Source of the DNA: Limnohabitans sp. WS1
GTDB lineage: Bacteria > Pseudomonadota > Gammaproteobacteria > Burkholderiales > Burkholderiaceae_C
Direction: 5' to 3'
DNA: 64,000 nt
Assembly: GCF_003063265.1 (NCBI RefSeq)
Contig: NZ_NERU01000009.1
Location: 98,831-162,830, forward strand
Part shown: one piece after another, positions 25,949-36,492 of the stretch
Position numbering within the stretch: the stretch's first letter is position 1
Layout: each line of letters begins with the position of its first letter
Translations under genes and position numbers: made by a program
The notes under the pieces: generated by a model
Database searches by the model: none
What the model saw: the letters and a program-made list of their open reading frames with translations, nothing else
Told to the model about the DNA's origin: nothing

Positions 25949-25976
25949 CAATCACCATGAAACCCAAAGGTTCAAT

Positions 25977-27376
<1,400 letters not shown>

Positions 27377-27381
27377 ACCCC

Positions 27382-27439
27382 GTAGGAGCGGTCTCTGACC
27401 GCGATCGAAGTCCCTTCGCGGCCAGATGCCGCTCCTACA
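27382..27439. repeat. GTAGGAGC-family paired palindrome, ligB-ligC junction
   Basis: Opens GTAGGAGCGGTCTCTGACCG and closes GCCGCTCCTACA, with a first-arm hairpin CGGTC/GACCG. It starts 5 bp after the ligB stop and ends 22 bp before ligC. Confidence 0.8.
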
Positions 27440-27461
27440 AAAACCATTGAAGGAAAAACCC

Positions 27462-28415
27462 ATGAGCAAAACCATCAAAGTCGCCCTCGCAGGCGCAGGA
27501 GCCTTTGGCATCAAACACCTGGACGGCATTAAAAACATCGACGGCGTGGAAGTCGTCTCGCTGATCGGCCGCGAGTTCGCCAAAACCCAAGAGGTGGCGG
27601 ACAAATATGGCATTGGTCACGTCACCACCGACCTGAATGAATCGCTGGCTTTGAAAGAAGTCGATGCCGTCATCTTGTGCACACCCACACAAATGCACGC
27701 CAGCCAGACCCTGGCTTGCCTGAAGGCGGGCAAACATGTGCAGGTGGAAATTCCGCTGTGCGATGTTTACAAAGAGGGCCAGGAAGTGCTGCGCGTGCAA
27801 AAGGAAACGGGCCTGGTGGCCATGGTGGGCCACACCCGGCGCTTCAACCCCAGCCACCAGTGGGTGAACCACAAGATCAAGGCGGGCGAGTTCAACATCC
27901 AGCAGATGGACGTGCAGACTTATTTCTTTCGCCGCACCAACATGAACGCGCTGGGCCAGGCCCGCAGCTGGACCGACCACCTGCTGTGGCACCACGCCGC
28001 ACACACGGTGGACCTGTTCGCCTACCAGTGCGGCAGCCCCATCGTCAAAGCCAATGCGGTGCAAGGCCCGATTCACCCGACGCTGGGCATCGCCATGGAC
28101 ATGAGCATCCAACTCAAAGCCGCCAACGGTGCGATTTGCACTTTGTCACTCAGCTTCAACAACGACGGCCCGCTGGGCACTTACTTTCGCTACATCGGCG
28201 ACACGGGCACTTATTTGGCGCGTTACGACGACTTGTTCACCGGCAAGGAAGAAAAGATCGACGTGTCGCAAGTGGCCGTGTCGATGAACGGCATCGAACT
28301 GCAAGACCGCGAATTCTTTGCCGCGATTCGTGAGGGCCGCGAGCCCAACAGTTCCATCGCGCAAGTGCTGCCGTGCTACCAGGTCCTGCACGACCTGGAG
28401 CAGCAACTGGCCTGA
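27462..28415 (+). CDS. ligC: LigC, 4-carboxy-2-hydroxymuconate-6-semialdehyde dehydrogenase
   Basis: 317 residues, Gfo/Idh/MocA oxidoreductase. The NAD(P)-binding start is VALAGAGAFGIKHL, the family EIPLCD segment (KHVQVEIPLCD) occupies the usual EKP position, and GHTRRFNPSHQWV and LLWHHAAHTVDLF are typical of LigC. It oxidises the cyclised semialdehyde to 2-pyrone-4,6-dicarboxylate, the LigI substrate. AAGGA lies upstream of the ATG. The stop is 2 bp before the MFS start. Confidence 0.95.
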   Translation: MSKTIKVALAGAGAFGIKHLDGIKNIDGVEVVSLIGREFAKTQEVADKYGIGHVTTDLNESLALKEVDAVILCTPTQMHASQTLACLKAGKHVQVEIPLCDVYKEGQEVLRVQKETGLVAMVGHTRRFNPSHQWVNHKIKAGEFNIQQMDVQTYFFRRTNMNALGQARSWTDHLLWHHAAHTVDLFAYQCGSPIVKANAVQGPIHPTLGIAMDMSIQLKAANGAICTLSLSFNNDGPLGTYFRYIGDTGTYLARYDDLFTGKEEKIDVSQVAVSMNGIELQDREFFAAIREGREPNSSIAQVLPCYQVLHDLEQQLA

Positions 28416-28417
28416 AC

Positions 28418-29617
28418 ATGACCACATTCACGCCCGCAGACGAACGCCAGCACCTGACGCTCTTGGGGCTGGCTGGTTTTGCCAGCATGGCCTCGATGCG
28501 CATCTGCGACCCGATGCTGGTGGTGCTGGGCCAGGAGTTTCAGGTCAGCACGGGCGATGCGTCGGCGGTGGTGTCGGTGTTTGCCGTGGTGTACGGCGTT
28601 TTGCAGTTGTTTTACGGTCCGCTGGGTGAGCGCTTTGGCAAACTGCGGGTGGTGTCGCTCGCTGTGTCGGCTTGTGCTGTGTTCAGTGCCATCACGGCGC
28701 TGTCTGTCAACCTGCCCATGCTGGTCATCATGCGCGGCTTCATGGGCGCGGCGGCGGCGGGCATCATCCCACTTTCGATGGCTTGGGTGGGCGACCAAGT
28801 GCCTTATGAGCGCCGACAGGAAATTCTGGCCAAGCTCATGAGCGCCACTGTGCTGGGCATGATGAGTGGGTTGTGGTTTGGTGGCTTTGCGGCCGATACA
28901 GTGGGTTGGCGCAGCGCTTTTGTGTTGCTGGCGGTCATGTTTGGTGTGGCCGCTGTGCTGCTGCTGCGCCGTTTGCGCCAGCAAGCGAAGCGACAGGCGC
29001 AATCGGGGCCGGGGGGGCCGGTGACGGCCCCGGGCTTGTGGGCCGCGTTTCGCCTGACGGGCCAGCTCTTGGGCACACCGCGCGTGCGCTGGATCTTGAC
29101 CGTCACGGCGGCCGAGGGCGCATTGGTGTTTGGTGCCATGGCCTTCATGCCCACACATCTGCACCAGCAGTTTGGTTTGAGCGTGGTGGCCGCAGGCTCG
29201 GTGATGATGCTGTATGGCGTGGGTGGTTTGCTCTACAGCCAGATGGCTCGGCGCTGGCTGGCCTGGCTGGGCGAGCGCGGTCTGGTGCGCACGGGGGCCG
29301 CTTTGGTGGCATTGGGTTTGCTGGTGCTGGCCTGGGGCAGCGGGGTGTGGCTGGGCATGCTGGCTTGCCTGATGACCGGGCTGGGCTTTTACATGTTGCA
29401 CAACACGCTGCAGGTGCAGGCCACCCAAATGGCCCCGGCCGCTCGCGGTTCGGCCGTGACCTTGTTCGCCTGCTCGCTGTTTTTTGGCCAGTCCACCGGC
29501 GTGCTGCTCATGGCGCAAAGTGTGGACTTCGGTTGGCTGGCTTATGCCTTCACGGCAGCGGCCGTGGGCGTGTCGTGTCTGGGGGTGTTGGTGTACCGCT
29601 TGGTGGGGCGGCACTGA
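28418..29617 (+). CDS. MFS transporter at the end of the lig operon
   Basis: 399 residues with about 12 transmembrane helices. MFS landmarks are GPLGERFGKLRVV between helices 2 and 3 and a cytoplasmic loop around residues 190-215. It resembles drug/solute transporters of the MFS_1 group more than the AAHS aromatic-acid importer PcaK, whose hallmark DGXD loop motif I do not see. It starts 2 bp after ligC, so co-expression is certain in practice. It could import protocatechuate-type acids or export intermediates. The direction is not shown by the sequence. Confidence 0.85.
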   Translation: MTTFTPADERQHLTLLGLAGFASMASMRICDPMLVVLGQEFQVSTGDASAVVSVFAVVYGVLQLFYGPLGERFGKLRVVSLAVSACAVFSAITALSVNLPMLVIMRGFMGAAAAGIIPLSMAWVGDQVPYERRQEILAKLMSATVLGMMSGLWFGGFAADTVGWRSAFVLLAVMFGVAAVLLLRRLRQQAKRQAQSGPGGPVTAPGLWAAFRLTGQLLGTPRVRWILTVTAAEGALVFGAMAFMPTHLHQQFGLSVVAAGSVMMLYGVGGLLYSQMARRWLAWLGERGLVRTGAALVALGLLVLAWGSGVWLGMLACLMTGLGFYMLHNTLQVQATQMAPAARGSAVTLFACSLFFGQSTGVLLMAQSVDFGWLAYAFTAAAVGVSCLGVLVYRLVGRH

Positions 29618-29645
29618 GTCAACCTTGCGCGTTGACCAGCATTCA

Positions 29646-29709
29646 TGTCGGACCTGAAGGTACCGACCTACGGGGAGGTATTTGTAGGTCGGTGGCTTCA
29701 GCCCCGACA
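29646..29709. repeat. GTAG-headed paired palindrome after the lig operon
   Basis: One arm ends ACCGACCTAC at 29671, and the other begins GTAGGTCGGTGGCTTC at 29684. Both are sequence relatives of the 85-bp array units but are arranged tail to tail. It lies 28 bp after the MFS stop, where it could also act as a terminator-like or mRNA-protecting structure. Confidence 0.8.
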
Positions 29710-29788
29710 TGGAGCCTGAGGACCTGCTGCAGTGTTGTTCTTGAAGGTGCTGACCGGATCAAAGCGCCATGCGTCCATCATCCTCTGT

Positions 29789-30973
29789 TCAGGCGATTTG
29801 AGCCAGGCTGCGCAGGGAAAACTCGGCGTGCATGGCCACGCCCCGGTGCAGCGCGCTTTCATCGATGTTGAACTGCGGGTGGTGGTGCGCATGGCACGCG
29901 CCCAGGGCTTCGTTGCGCACGCCAACCAGGGCCATCAGGCCGGGGTACTTTTCCAGAAAATCGCCAAAGTTTTCGGACACCATGAGCGACGGAAAGTCGA
30001 TCACCGCCTCGGCCCCAAACAGCTCGCTGGCGCAGTGCGCGGCCAAGGCGCTGCTGCGTGCTTCGTTGATCAGCATCGAGCCGCCCTTGCGGATGTTGAG
30101 TTGGGCCTGCGCCCTGAAGCTGGCGGCGGTGCTCTCCACCACGCGCCGGATGGCTTGGTGCAGGTGTTGCTGGTCAGCCAAGTGGGTGGTGCGCAAGGTA
30201 CCGGCGAGCAGGGCTTGCGCAGGGATGACGTTGCCCGCAAAGCCGCTTTGAAACTTGCCAAAGGTCAGGCTGGCCGCGTGCGCCGGGTTGATTTCGCGGG
30301 TCATCATCATGGCCAGGTTGTTCACCAAAGCCGCGCCTGCCGCAATCGGGTCCACGCCTTTGTGGGGTGAAGCGCCGTGGCAGCCCACGCCGCTCAATTC
30401 AATCTCCACCAAATCACATGCGGCCATGCGTGGCCCGGCCTGCACGCTGATTTGGCCCGCTTCGATCTCGGACCACAAATGAATGGCAAAGGCCCGCTGC
30501 ACCGGAAATGCGGCCAGGTGGGCCAGCAATTCAGCCGTGCCGCCGCCTTGCTCTTCGGCTTGCTGAAAGCACAGTTTCACGCTGCCTTGCAGCGAGCCCG
30601 AAAACTGCTGCAGCACCCGCGCTGCGCCCAGCAGCATGGCCACATGGCCGTCGTGCCCGCAGGCGTGCATCACGCCGGGCACTTGCGAGCGGTAGGGCAA
30701 ATGCTCGTTTTGCTCCTGAATGGGCAGGGCGTCCATGTCGGCCCGCAGCGCCACCATGGCGCGGCTGTGCTGGCCGGTGACCGTGGCCACCACGCCGTGT
30801 TCGCCCACCGCTTCCCAGGGCACGCCCATGGCGCTCAGTTCGGCTTTCACGCGCTCGGCCGTGGCCTGCTCGCGGTAAGACAACTCGGGCAATTGGTGCA
30901 GCTGCTGGCGCAGGCCCACCAGCCAGTCCTGGCATGAAAGAGCGGCTGCGACAACGGGGTGGCTGGGGGTCAT
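29789..30973 (-). CDS. M20 family amidohydrolase (N-acyl amino acid deacylase type)
   Basis: 394 residues. M20D/hippuricase features: LRQLHQLPELSY-type start, ALRADMDALPIQEQN, the metal-site HACGHDGHVAMLLGAA (about residues 104-119), FQQAEEQGGG with the catalytic glutamates, and HLWSEIEAGQ. The dimerisation domain carries GVGCHGASPHKGVDP. Such enzymes remove acyl groups from amino-acid conjugates using two metal ions. Its ATG overlaps the upstream MFS stop by 4 bp. Confidence 0.9.
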   Translation of the reverse strand: MTPSHPVVAAALSCQDWLVGLRQQLHQLPELSYREQATAERVKAELSAMGVPWEAVGEHGVVATVTGQHSRAMVALRADMDALPIQEQNEHLPYRSQVPGVMHACGHDGHVAMLLGAARVLQQFSGSLQGSVKLCFQQAEEQGGGTAELLAHLAAFPVQRAFAIHLWSEIEAGQISVQAGPRMAACDLVEIELSGVGCHGASPHKGVDPIAAGAALVNNLAMMMTREINPAHAASLTFGKFQSGFAGNVIPAQALLAGTLRTTHLADQQHLHQAIRRVVESTAASFRAQAQLNIRKGGSMLINEARSSALAAHCASELFGAEAVIDFPSLMVSENFGDFLEKYPGLMALVGVRNEALGACHAHHHPQFNIDESALHRGVAMHAEFSLRSLAQIA

Positions 30974-32223
30974 GGTGTGCGCTCCAAATCAGGCGTCAAC
31001 AAAGGCCGCATGGCCCACAGGCCCAGCACCGGGCCGGGGGCCAGCAGCCACAGGGCCATGCTGCCCCACTGCTGCACGGCCCAGCCGAGCAGCAAGATGC
31101 TGAGCACGGTGATCAAAAAACCGATGCCGTTTTGCAGCACCAAAGCGCTGCCCAGCCACTGCGGCGGTGCGTGTTGCGAGGACATGGCCGAAAACTGCGG
31201 CGAATCGGCCACCACACAAACGCCCCAAAACAGCAAAGCCCCCAGCTGCACCAGGGGCCAGGTGTCGGGAATCAAGGGGTAGCCCAGGCACATCAGGCCC
31301 GATGCGGTCAAGGCCGTGGCCGCCACCCGCGCACTGCCCACACGGCGGCTCCACATGCCGCCCAGCACGCAGCCAAAAAACCCCATGCCGATGGCCGCAA
31401 AACTCATCAGCGCCACCGACGGTGCCCAGCCGTAGCCTCCGGCCACCAGCGAGCGGTGGATGGGCAGGCTGAGCCAAGGCAGCACGCTCCAAAAAGCATA
31501 CAGCTCCCACATGTGGCCAAAGTAGCCCAGCGCCGAGGCGCGAAAGCCGCGCACCGCGATGACCTCGCGCAAGGCTTGGGTGTTCAGGCGAAGGGGGGCG
31601 GGGGCTGTGGGTTGACTCGCAGATGCGGCCTGCTTGGGCGGCTGGCCCATCCAGGCCACCAGCACCGCGCCCACCACCGCCAGCACCGACGAGCCCAACA
31701 AAACCTCTGGCCAGGGCCAGCTTTGGCCAAGGGCGCGCAAGCCGTGCGGCATGGCCGTGCCCAAGGTCAGCATGCCCACCAGCCATCCCAGCGCGGCGGC
31801 CGGTTTGCTGCCCACACGCTGCACCAGCATCTTCATGCCCAGCGGGTAGATGCCGGCCAGGCACATGCCCACCACAAAGCGCAGGCTCCAGAAGACACCG
31901 TAATCGGTCACTCCCCAGGTGACGGCGGCGTTGGCCAGCGCCCCGAGCGAGCTGCACACCACAAAAATGCGCGTGGGCTGAAACCGGTCGGCCGCGCCGC
32001 TGAAGGCAAAGGCCAGCGTGCCCGCAATGAAACCCAGTTGGGTGGCGGCCAGCAGCCAGCCAAAAGCGGCGGCGCTCAGCTGCCACGCCTGCATCAGGCT
32101 GTCGGCCACCCCGCTGGGGCTGAACCACAGCGAGGTGCTCAGGCACTGGGCCAGAACAATGACGGCCACCGCCAGCGAGGGGCGGGGGCCAGTCTGGGGG
32201 CGCTCAGGCGCTGGCGCGTTCAA
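30970..32223 (-). CDS. MFS transporter (between a PLP lyase and an M20 deacylase)
   Basis: 417 residues, about 12 transmembrane helices, MFS/CynX-like pattern (AQCLSTSLWFSPSGVADSLM, GAADRFQPTRIF loop, VVGMCLAGIYPLGMKML). It overlaps the PLP-lyase gene by 20 bp and the M20 gene by 4 bp, so the three form a tightly coupled operon. It probably imports the compound that the two enzymes act on. A Pro-rich cytoplasmic N-terminus precedes helix 1. Confidence 0.87.
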   Translation of the reverse strand: MNAPAPERPQTGPRPSLAVAVIVLAQCLSTSLWFSPSGVADSLMQAWQLSAAAFGWLLAATQLGFIAGTLAFAFSGAADRFQPTRIFVVCSSLGALANAAVTWGVTDYGVFWSLRFVVGMCLAGIYPLGMKMLVQRVGSKPAAALGWLVGMLTLGTAMPHGLRALGQSWPWPEVLLGSSVLAVVGAVLVAWMGQPPKQAASASQPTAPAPLRLNTQALREVIAVRGFRASALGYFGHMWELYAFWSVLPWLSLPIHRSLVAGGYGWAPSVALMSFAAIGMGFFGCVLGGMWSRRVGSARVAATALTASGLMCLGYPLIPDTWPLVQLGALLFWGVCVVADSPQFSAMSSQHAPPQWLGSALVLQNGIGFLITVLSILLLGWAVQQWGSMALWLLAPGPVLGLWAMRPLLTPDLERTP

Positions 32224-33352
32224 GGGCTTGCGCCAAGTCGTCGATCAGGTCATCGGCATGCTCCAGGCCCACCGAGACACGCAGCAAGCCCTGCGGGGTC
32301 TTGCTCTCAGGCCCTTCGATCGAGGCGCGGTGCTCGATCAGGCTTTCCACGCCGCCCAGGCTGGTGGCGCGGGTGAAGATTTCCACATGTGCGGCCAGGG
32401 CCATGGCCGCGTCTTTGCCGCCTTTGACCTCGAAAGACAGCATGCCGCCAAAGCCCGACATCTGTTTTTTGGCGATGGCGTGGAAGGCGTTGTTCTCCAG
32501 GCCGGGGTAGTGCACGGCGCTGACTTGTGGGTGCTCGCTCAGGAAACGGGCCACCTTGCCTGCATTGGCGCAGTGCGCCTGCATGCGGTAGGGCAGGGTG
32601 GGCAAGCTGCGCATGACCAGCCAGCAGTCAAAAGGCGAGGGCACCGCGCCGCCAAACAGCTGTGCGGTGCGCAAGGCGGCAAAGTGTGCATCGTCGTGGC
32701 GCGTGATGACCGCACCGCCCAGCACATCGCTGCGGCCACCCAGGTATTTGGTCGTGGCGTGCATGACCATGTCGCAACCCAAATCGAGCGGGCGCTGCAA
32801 CACGGGCGAGGCAAAGGTGTTGTCGGCAATGGCGCGTGCGCCGCCCGCGTGGGCGATCTCGACCACGGCGGCAATGTCCACGCACTGCATCAGGGGGTTG
32901 GAGGGGGTTTCGATCCAGACGATGCGGGTGTTGGGCTGCATGGCTGCACGCACCACATCCAGACGGGTCATGTCCACAAAGCTGGCGCTGATCTGCCACT
33001 TGGCAAACAGGTGTTTGAGCACATTGGCCGTGCCGTGGTAAATGTCGGCGGGAGCCAGCACATGGTCGCCCGGCTGCAGGCCCTGAAAAATGGCCGTGAC
33101 ACTGGCCAGGCCCGAGCCAAAAGCGGCAGCGCCCGCGCCGCCTTCGAGCGCCGAGAGTGCGGCTTCGAGGCCATTGCGGTTGGGGTTGTGGTTGCGCGAA
33201 TACAAATAGCCGTGCGGGTAGCTGCCGTCGGGGTCCCGTTCAAAGGTGGTGGACAGGTGGATCGGATCGACCACCGCCCCGGTGGAAGGGTCAATGCCGT
33301 GTCCTGCATGCACAGCCAAAGTTTCAAAACGCAGGGGTTTGTTTGTTTTCAT
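32204..33352 (-). CDS. Cys/Met-metabolism PLP enzyme (cystathionine synthase/lyase type)
   Basis: 382 residues, fold-type I PLP enzyme of the Cys_Met_Meta_PP family. The cofactor lysine is in MHATTKYLGGRSDVLGG, the cofactor phosphate region in FGSGLASVTAIF, and the Tyr/Arg substrate contacts in HGYLYSRNHNPN. Family members carry out gamma-replacement or beta/gamma-elimination at sulfur amino acids. The specific reaction cannot be read from the motifs. Coupling with an importer and an N-deacylase suggests C-S lyase action on a deacylated cysteine conjugate. The ATG at 33352 begins the usual MKTNKPLRFET sequence; one 18 bp upstream is also possible. Confidence 0.88.
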   Translation of the reverse strand: MKTNKPLRFETLAVHAGHGIDPSTGAVVDPIHLSTTFERDPDGSYPHGYLYSRNHNPNRNGLEAALSALEGGAGAAAFGSGLASVTAIFQGLQPGDHVLAPADIYHGTANVLKHLFAKWQISASFVDMTRLDVVRAAMQPNTRIVWIETPSNPLMQCVDIAAVVEIAHAGGARAIADNTFASPVLQRPLDLGCDMVMHATTKYLGGRSDVLGGAVITRHDDAHFAALRTAQLFGGAVPSPFDCWLVMRSLPTLPYRMQAHCANAGKVARFLSEHPQVSAVHYPGLENNAFHAIAKKQMSGFGGMLSFEVKGGKDAAMALAAHVEIFTRATSLGGVESLIEHRASIEGPESKTPQGLLRVSVGLEHADDLIDDLAQALERASA

Positions 33353-33430
33353 CTTCAAAAGTATAGCCATCGGACTTTGGGGGCGGGTCCGCGAGGCGAC
33401 AGCAACGGTGACAGCAGGTATGGCACCAAT

Positions 33431-33736
33431 TCAGGCCAAGGCGCGCAAGATTTCAGGCCATTGCTGCGCGACTTTGATCAAGGTTTGCGCTGCGCCCGAG
33501 GGTTGGCTGCGGCCTTGCTCCCAGTTTTGCAAAGTGCGCACCGACACGCCCATCAACTGCGCAAAGGCTGTTTGCGTGAGGCCCACTTTGGCCCGAGCCT
33601 CGGCAGCGGCCGACAGCGGGACCTGATGCACCCGGCCTTCGCCGCGCTGTGCTTGCTGGATCGAGGTCAGCACATCCTGCGAAAACGCCTGCATTTCTGG
33701 ATCCATGACTGCTGCGTCGATTTTTTCTTTAGGCAT
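33431..33736 (-). CDS. XRE/HigA-type transcriptional regulator, orphan
   Basis: 101 residues. A C-terminal helix-turn-helix of the XRE type (about 48-95) has ARAKVGLTQTAFAQLMGVSVRTLQNWEQGR-type spacing, as in HigA/NadS antitoxins. GGAGGC lies 5-10 bp before the ATG at 33736, which fixes the start despite upstream open frame. No RelE/HigB-type toxin is encoded beside it: the 160 bp upstream of its start hold no credible gene. It may be an antitoxin that lost its partner. Confidence 0.8.
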   Translation of the reverse strand: MPKEKIDAAVMDPEMQAFSQDVLTSIQQAQRGEGRVHQVPLSAAAEARAKVGLTQTAFAQLMGVSVRTLQNWEQGRSQPSGAAQTLIKVAQQWPEILRALA

Positions 33737-33897
33737 CCAAAGCCTCCTTCCATGGTTTGAGAACCGATCAAGGCATGTTATCGAACTTGGCCTTGAAGCC
33801 AGCTCACAAGCGCTTGCTTTTGCAGCGCGGCAGTGACGGCGCTGCTGAGCTTGGTTGTGAACCGGTTGGTGTGGCGTCACGGAGGGCGCTGTGGGTC

Positions 33898-34962
33898 TCA
33901 GCGCGGCAATCTGGGAGCAGACTGCAGCAATGCGCCCACTTCTGCATTCCAGAATCGCGAATTGCCGGTGGTGCCGTGTCCGAAGGTGTCGGGGCTGCCC
34001 GGAATGATCAAGGCTTTGGCATTTTTGATGCGGGGCAAAGCTTTTTCCAGAATGCCCAGCTCGGGTGGGTTGCGTTCGTCATCGGCCGAATTGATGACCA
34101 GCACAGTGGCTTTGATGCGCTCCAGACCCGCAGAGACGTCATAGTCTTTGGATGACTCCCATTGGAACAGGTGGTCGTTGGCGTCACCCGCCAAAGGGGG
34201 TGTCAGGCGGCGCTTGAGCAAGGCGTCCCCCAGATCGCTGGTGGGGGCAATTTTTTGCAAGCCCTGGTTGCCGCCGTTGGTGGCTGTTGCAAAAAAAACC
34301 GAAGCGAATTGCCAACTCGGTGGCTGCTCTTTGTAGTTGCCGCCCATCCACAAGGGGTCTTTGCGGATGGATTCGGTCAGCATGCGCCGTAGCATCCAGT
34401 TGCGACCCGACATGGCCGAGGGCAGCGAGGCCATGGGCACAGCGATGTCCATCATGTCCGGGTATTTGACGGCCCACATCCAGGTTTGCATGCCCCCCAT
34501 GGAGTTGCCCAGGACCAAACGCAAATGTCGAATGCCCAGGTGCTCGGTGAGCAAACGGTGCTGGGCCGAGACCATGTCGACGTAGTTGTAGGCAGGAAAC
34601 TTGGCCCGCAGCCCGTCGGAAGGCTTGCTGGATTTGCCCGTGCCAATGGCGTCGGGCAGGATCACAAAGTAGCGTTTGGCGTCCAGAATTTGGCCGGGTC
34701 CAAAAAGCTCTCCACCAAAATTGGCACCCAACATGCCGACACCCGAACCGGTGGTGCCATGCAAAATCAGCACGGCTTCATTTTTGGGATCTCCCAAGGT
34801 GGTGTAGTTCAGCCGCAGTTCGGGCAGGACTTCGCCCGTGTGGAACTTGAAGTCTTTGACGATCCAGCTGCCGTTTTGCGGGGTTTCTTGGGCCTGCAAG
34901 GCACCGCATAAACCGAGCCAGAACAAGCAGAGACTGGCCCAGAGGGGTAGACGATTTTTCAT
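33898..34962 (-). CDS. Secreted alpha/beta hydrolase (MetX-like fold)
   Basis: 354 residues with a signal peptide (about 1-25, ending LQAQE). The alpha/beta hydrolase core resembles homoserine O-acetyltransferase: LHGTTGSG oxyanion region, nucleophile elbow LGNSMGGMQTW (Ser near residue 150), the acid in NSADDERNPPE and histidine in FGHGTTGNS. A periplasmic location argues against methionine synthesis, so it is more likely an esterase or acyltransferase on an external substrate. CAGGAG lies ahead of the ATG at 34962. Monocistronic as far as can be seen. Confidence 0.8.
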   Translation of the reverse strand: MKNRLPLWASLCLFWLGLCGALQAQETPQNGSWIVKDFKFHTGEVLPELRLNYTTLGDPKNEAVLILHGTTGSGVGMLGANFGGELFGPGQILDAKRYFVILPDAIGTGKSSKPSDGLRAKFPAYNYVDMVSAQHRLLTEHLGIRHLRLVLGNSMGGMQTWMWAVKYPDMMDIAVPMASLPSAMSGRNWMLRRMLTESIRKDPLWMGGNYKEQPPSWQFASVFFATATNGGNQGLQKIAPTSDLGDALLKRRLTPPLAGDANDHLFQWESSKDYDVSAGLERIKATVLVINSADDERNPPELGILEKALPRIKNAKALIIPGSPDTFGHGTTGNSRFWNAEVGALLQSAPRLPR

Positions 34963-35051
34963 GGTTTGTCTCCTGAGTGAAGAAGGCAATTTAGGCCATC
35001 TCATGCACCCAAGCTGACACCAGCGTGTCAGTGATCTGGTGAATCGTGCCT

Positions 35052-35471
35052 TTAGAACGACCCCAGACTGCCCAAGATGGCCAGCAGTTGGGTGGCATTG
35101 ATCAGGATGGCAGATTGGTGCATTTTTCTGAAAGCGGGAATCGCCACCAGCTCATCGGCCCGAATTTGCGCCCCGAAATGGTCCATGCGGGTGATCAAAT
35201 GTTGGCGCATCAGCCAAGTCAGCAAGGCAATGCCGCCCGCGCCCATGGACAAAGCGGGTTTGCCAGCAAAGGCGAAACTGATGGCCGCGGCCAAAGCAGC
35301 AATCAGGGCGAGGCGAAAGTAGGTGATGTAGAAGGAGCGGATGAAGCGGGAATCCATCGGGTTGTCGTGCTTGAGAATCAACAGAGGAATTGAGCCCAAC
35401 AAAAAGTAGGTGGTGACCGCCAACAAGATCACGGTGAAGAGCAAGGCGAACATTTGGGGTTGAAGTGTCAT
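35052..35471 (-). CDS. Small four-helix membrane protein, unknown function
   Basis: 139 residues with hydrophobic helices at about 8-31, 48-64, 68-84 and 119-136. The loop IRADELVAIPAFRKMHQSAI before the last helix is the most distinctive stretch. I do not recognise the family. GGAG lies before the ATG at 35471. It is on the same strand as, and about 90 bp ahead of, the secreted hydrolase, and divergent from aroE. Confidence 0.65.
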   Translation of the reverse strand: MTLQPQMFALLFTVILLAVTTYFLLGSIPLLILKHDNPMDSRFIRSFYITYFRLALIAALAAAISFAFAGKPALSMGAGGIALLTWLMRQHLITRMDHFGAQIRADELVAIPAFRKMHQSAILINATQLLAILGSLGSF

Positions 35472-35604
35472 GTCGTGTCTCCGTCTTGAGTCCATTTGAG
35501 CGGGTGACATGATAGAGCGGATTGAACTCAGCTTCAGAACCGACGGGTCAGAGGGATGGGGCCTTCAGCGATAAGATCAAAGGATTGTTGTTCGAGATGA
35601 CCCC

Positions 35605-36438
35605 ATGACAGACCGTTACGCCGTGATCGGCAACCCCATTGCACAAAGCAAATCGCCCTTGATCCACAGCGCTTTTGCGCAGGTGACTGGGCAAGACATC
35701 GACTACGGCAAGTTGCTCGGCCCCTTGGGCGAGTTTGCGGCCACGGTGGACGCATTTCGGGCCAGTGGCGGGCGCGGCATGAACGTGACCGCGCCCTTCA
35801 AGCTCGACGCTTTTGCCTATGCCACCGACCTGGCCCCCAGTGCGCAGATGGCGGGGGCGGTGAATGCGATGAAGTTCGAGGGCGACAAGGTCTATGCCGA
35901 AAACTTTGACGGCGTGGGCCTGGTGCGCGACGTGGTGCACAACCTGGGCTGCCCGCTGCAAGGGCGGCGCGTGTTGATTTTGGGTGCGGGCGGTGCCACG
36001 CGCGGCGCATTGCTGCCCTTGCTGGCCGAGCTGCCTGCCGAGCTGGTGATCGTCAACCGCACCGTGGCCAAGGCACACGAGTTGGCGGCGCTTGCGCAGC
36101 AGCACCAGACCGGCCAAGTGCCCGTGCAGGGGCTGGGCTATGCCGACTTGCAGGGACAGGCGTTTGATGTGGTGCTCAACGCCAGCTCGTCCAGCCTGAG
36201 CGCCGAGCTGCCGCCATTGCCCGCCAGTGTATTTGCGCCCGGGTGCCTGGCCTATGACCTGACCTACGGCAAAGGCCTCACGCCGTTTTTGCAGCTGGCC
36301 CAACAAGCGGGCGTCACGCAACTGGCCGATGGCGTGGGCATGCTGGCCGAGCAAGCGGCCGAGGCCTTTGCCTGGTGGCGCGGGGTCAGGCCGGATACGG
36401 CGGCGGTGATTGCGCAGTTGACGGTGCCGCTGGTTTAA
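35605..36438 (+). CDS. aroE: Shikimate dehydrogenase (biosynthetic)
   Basis: 277 residues. AroE signatures: VIGNPIAQSKSPLIH (shikimate-binding Ser pair, about 6-20), GMNVTAPFK with the catalytic lysine (family form NVTVPFK), the catalytic aspartate in NFDGVGL, and the nucleotide-binding GAGGATRGALLPLL and NRTVAKA (NADP preference). It reduces 3-dehydroshikimate to shikimate in aromatic amino acid synthesis. A second, divergent homologue occurs at 42563 within a catabolic cluster, which helps to separate their roles. Confidence 0.95.
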   Translation: MTDRYAVIGNPIAQSKSPLIHSAFAQVTGQDIDYGKLLGPLGEFAATVDAFRASGGRGMNVTAPFKLDAFAYATDLAPSAQMAGAVNAMKFEGDKVYAENFDGVGLVRDVVHNLGCPLQGRRVLILGAGGATRGALLPLLAELPAELVIVNRTVAKAHELAALAQQHQTGQVPVQGLGYADLQGQAFDVVLNASSSSLSAELPPLPASVFAPGCLAYDLTYGKGLTPFLQLAQQAGVTQLADGVGMLAEQAAEAFAWWRGVRPDTAAVIAQLTVPLV

Positions 36439-36492
36439 GGGCTTGGCTCGCAAAATCATAGACACGATGCCTAATACCACCACGGAGGCGAC

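Noticed and set aside
30934..32376. 480-codon open frame opposite the MFS gene
   Set aside because: Antisense to a membrane protein; the Gln/His/Arg-rich product is an artefact of the opposite strand.
33737..33880. Toxin gene upstream of the XRE regulator
   Set aside because: The open frame is only an N-terminal extension of the regulator's own frame, lacks RelE/HigB features, and the regulator has its own ribosome-binding site.
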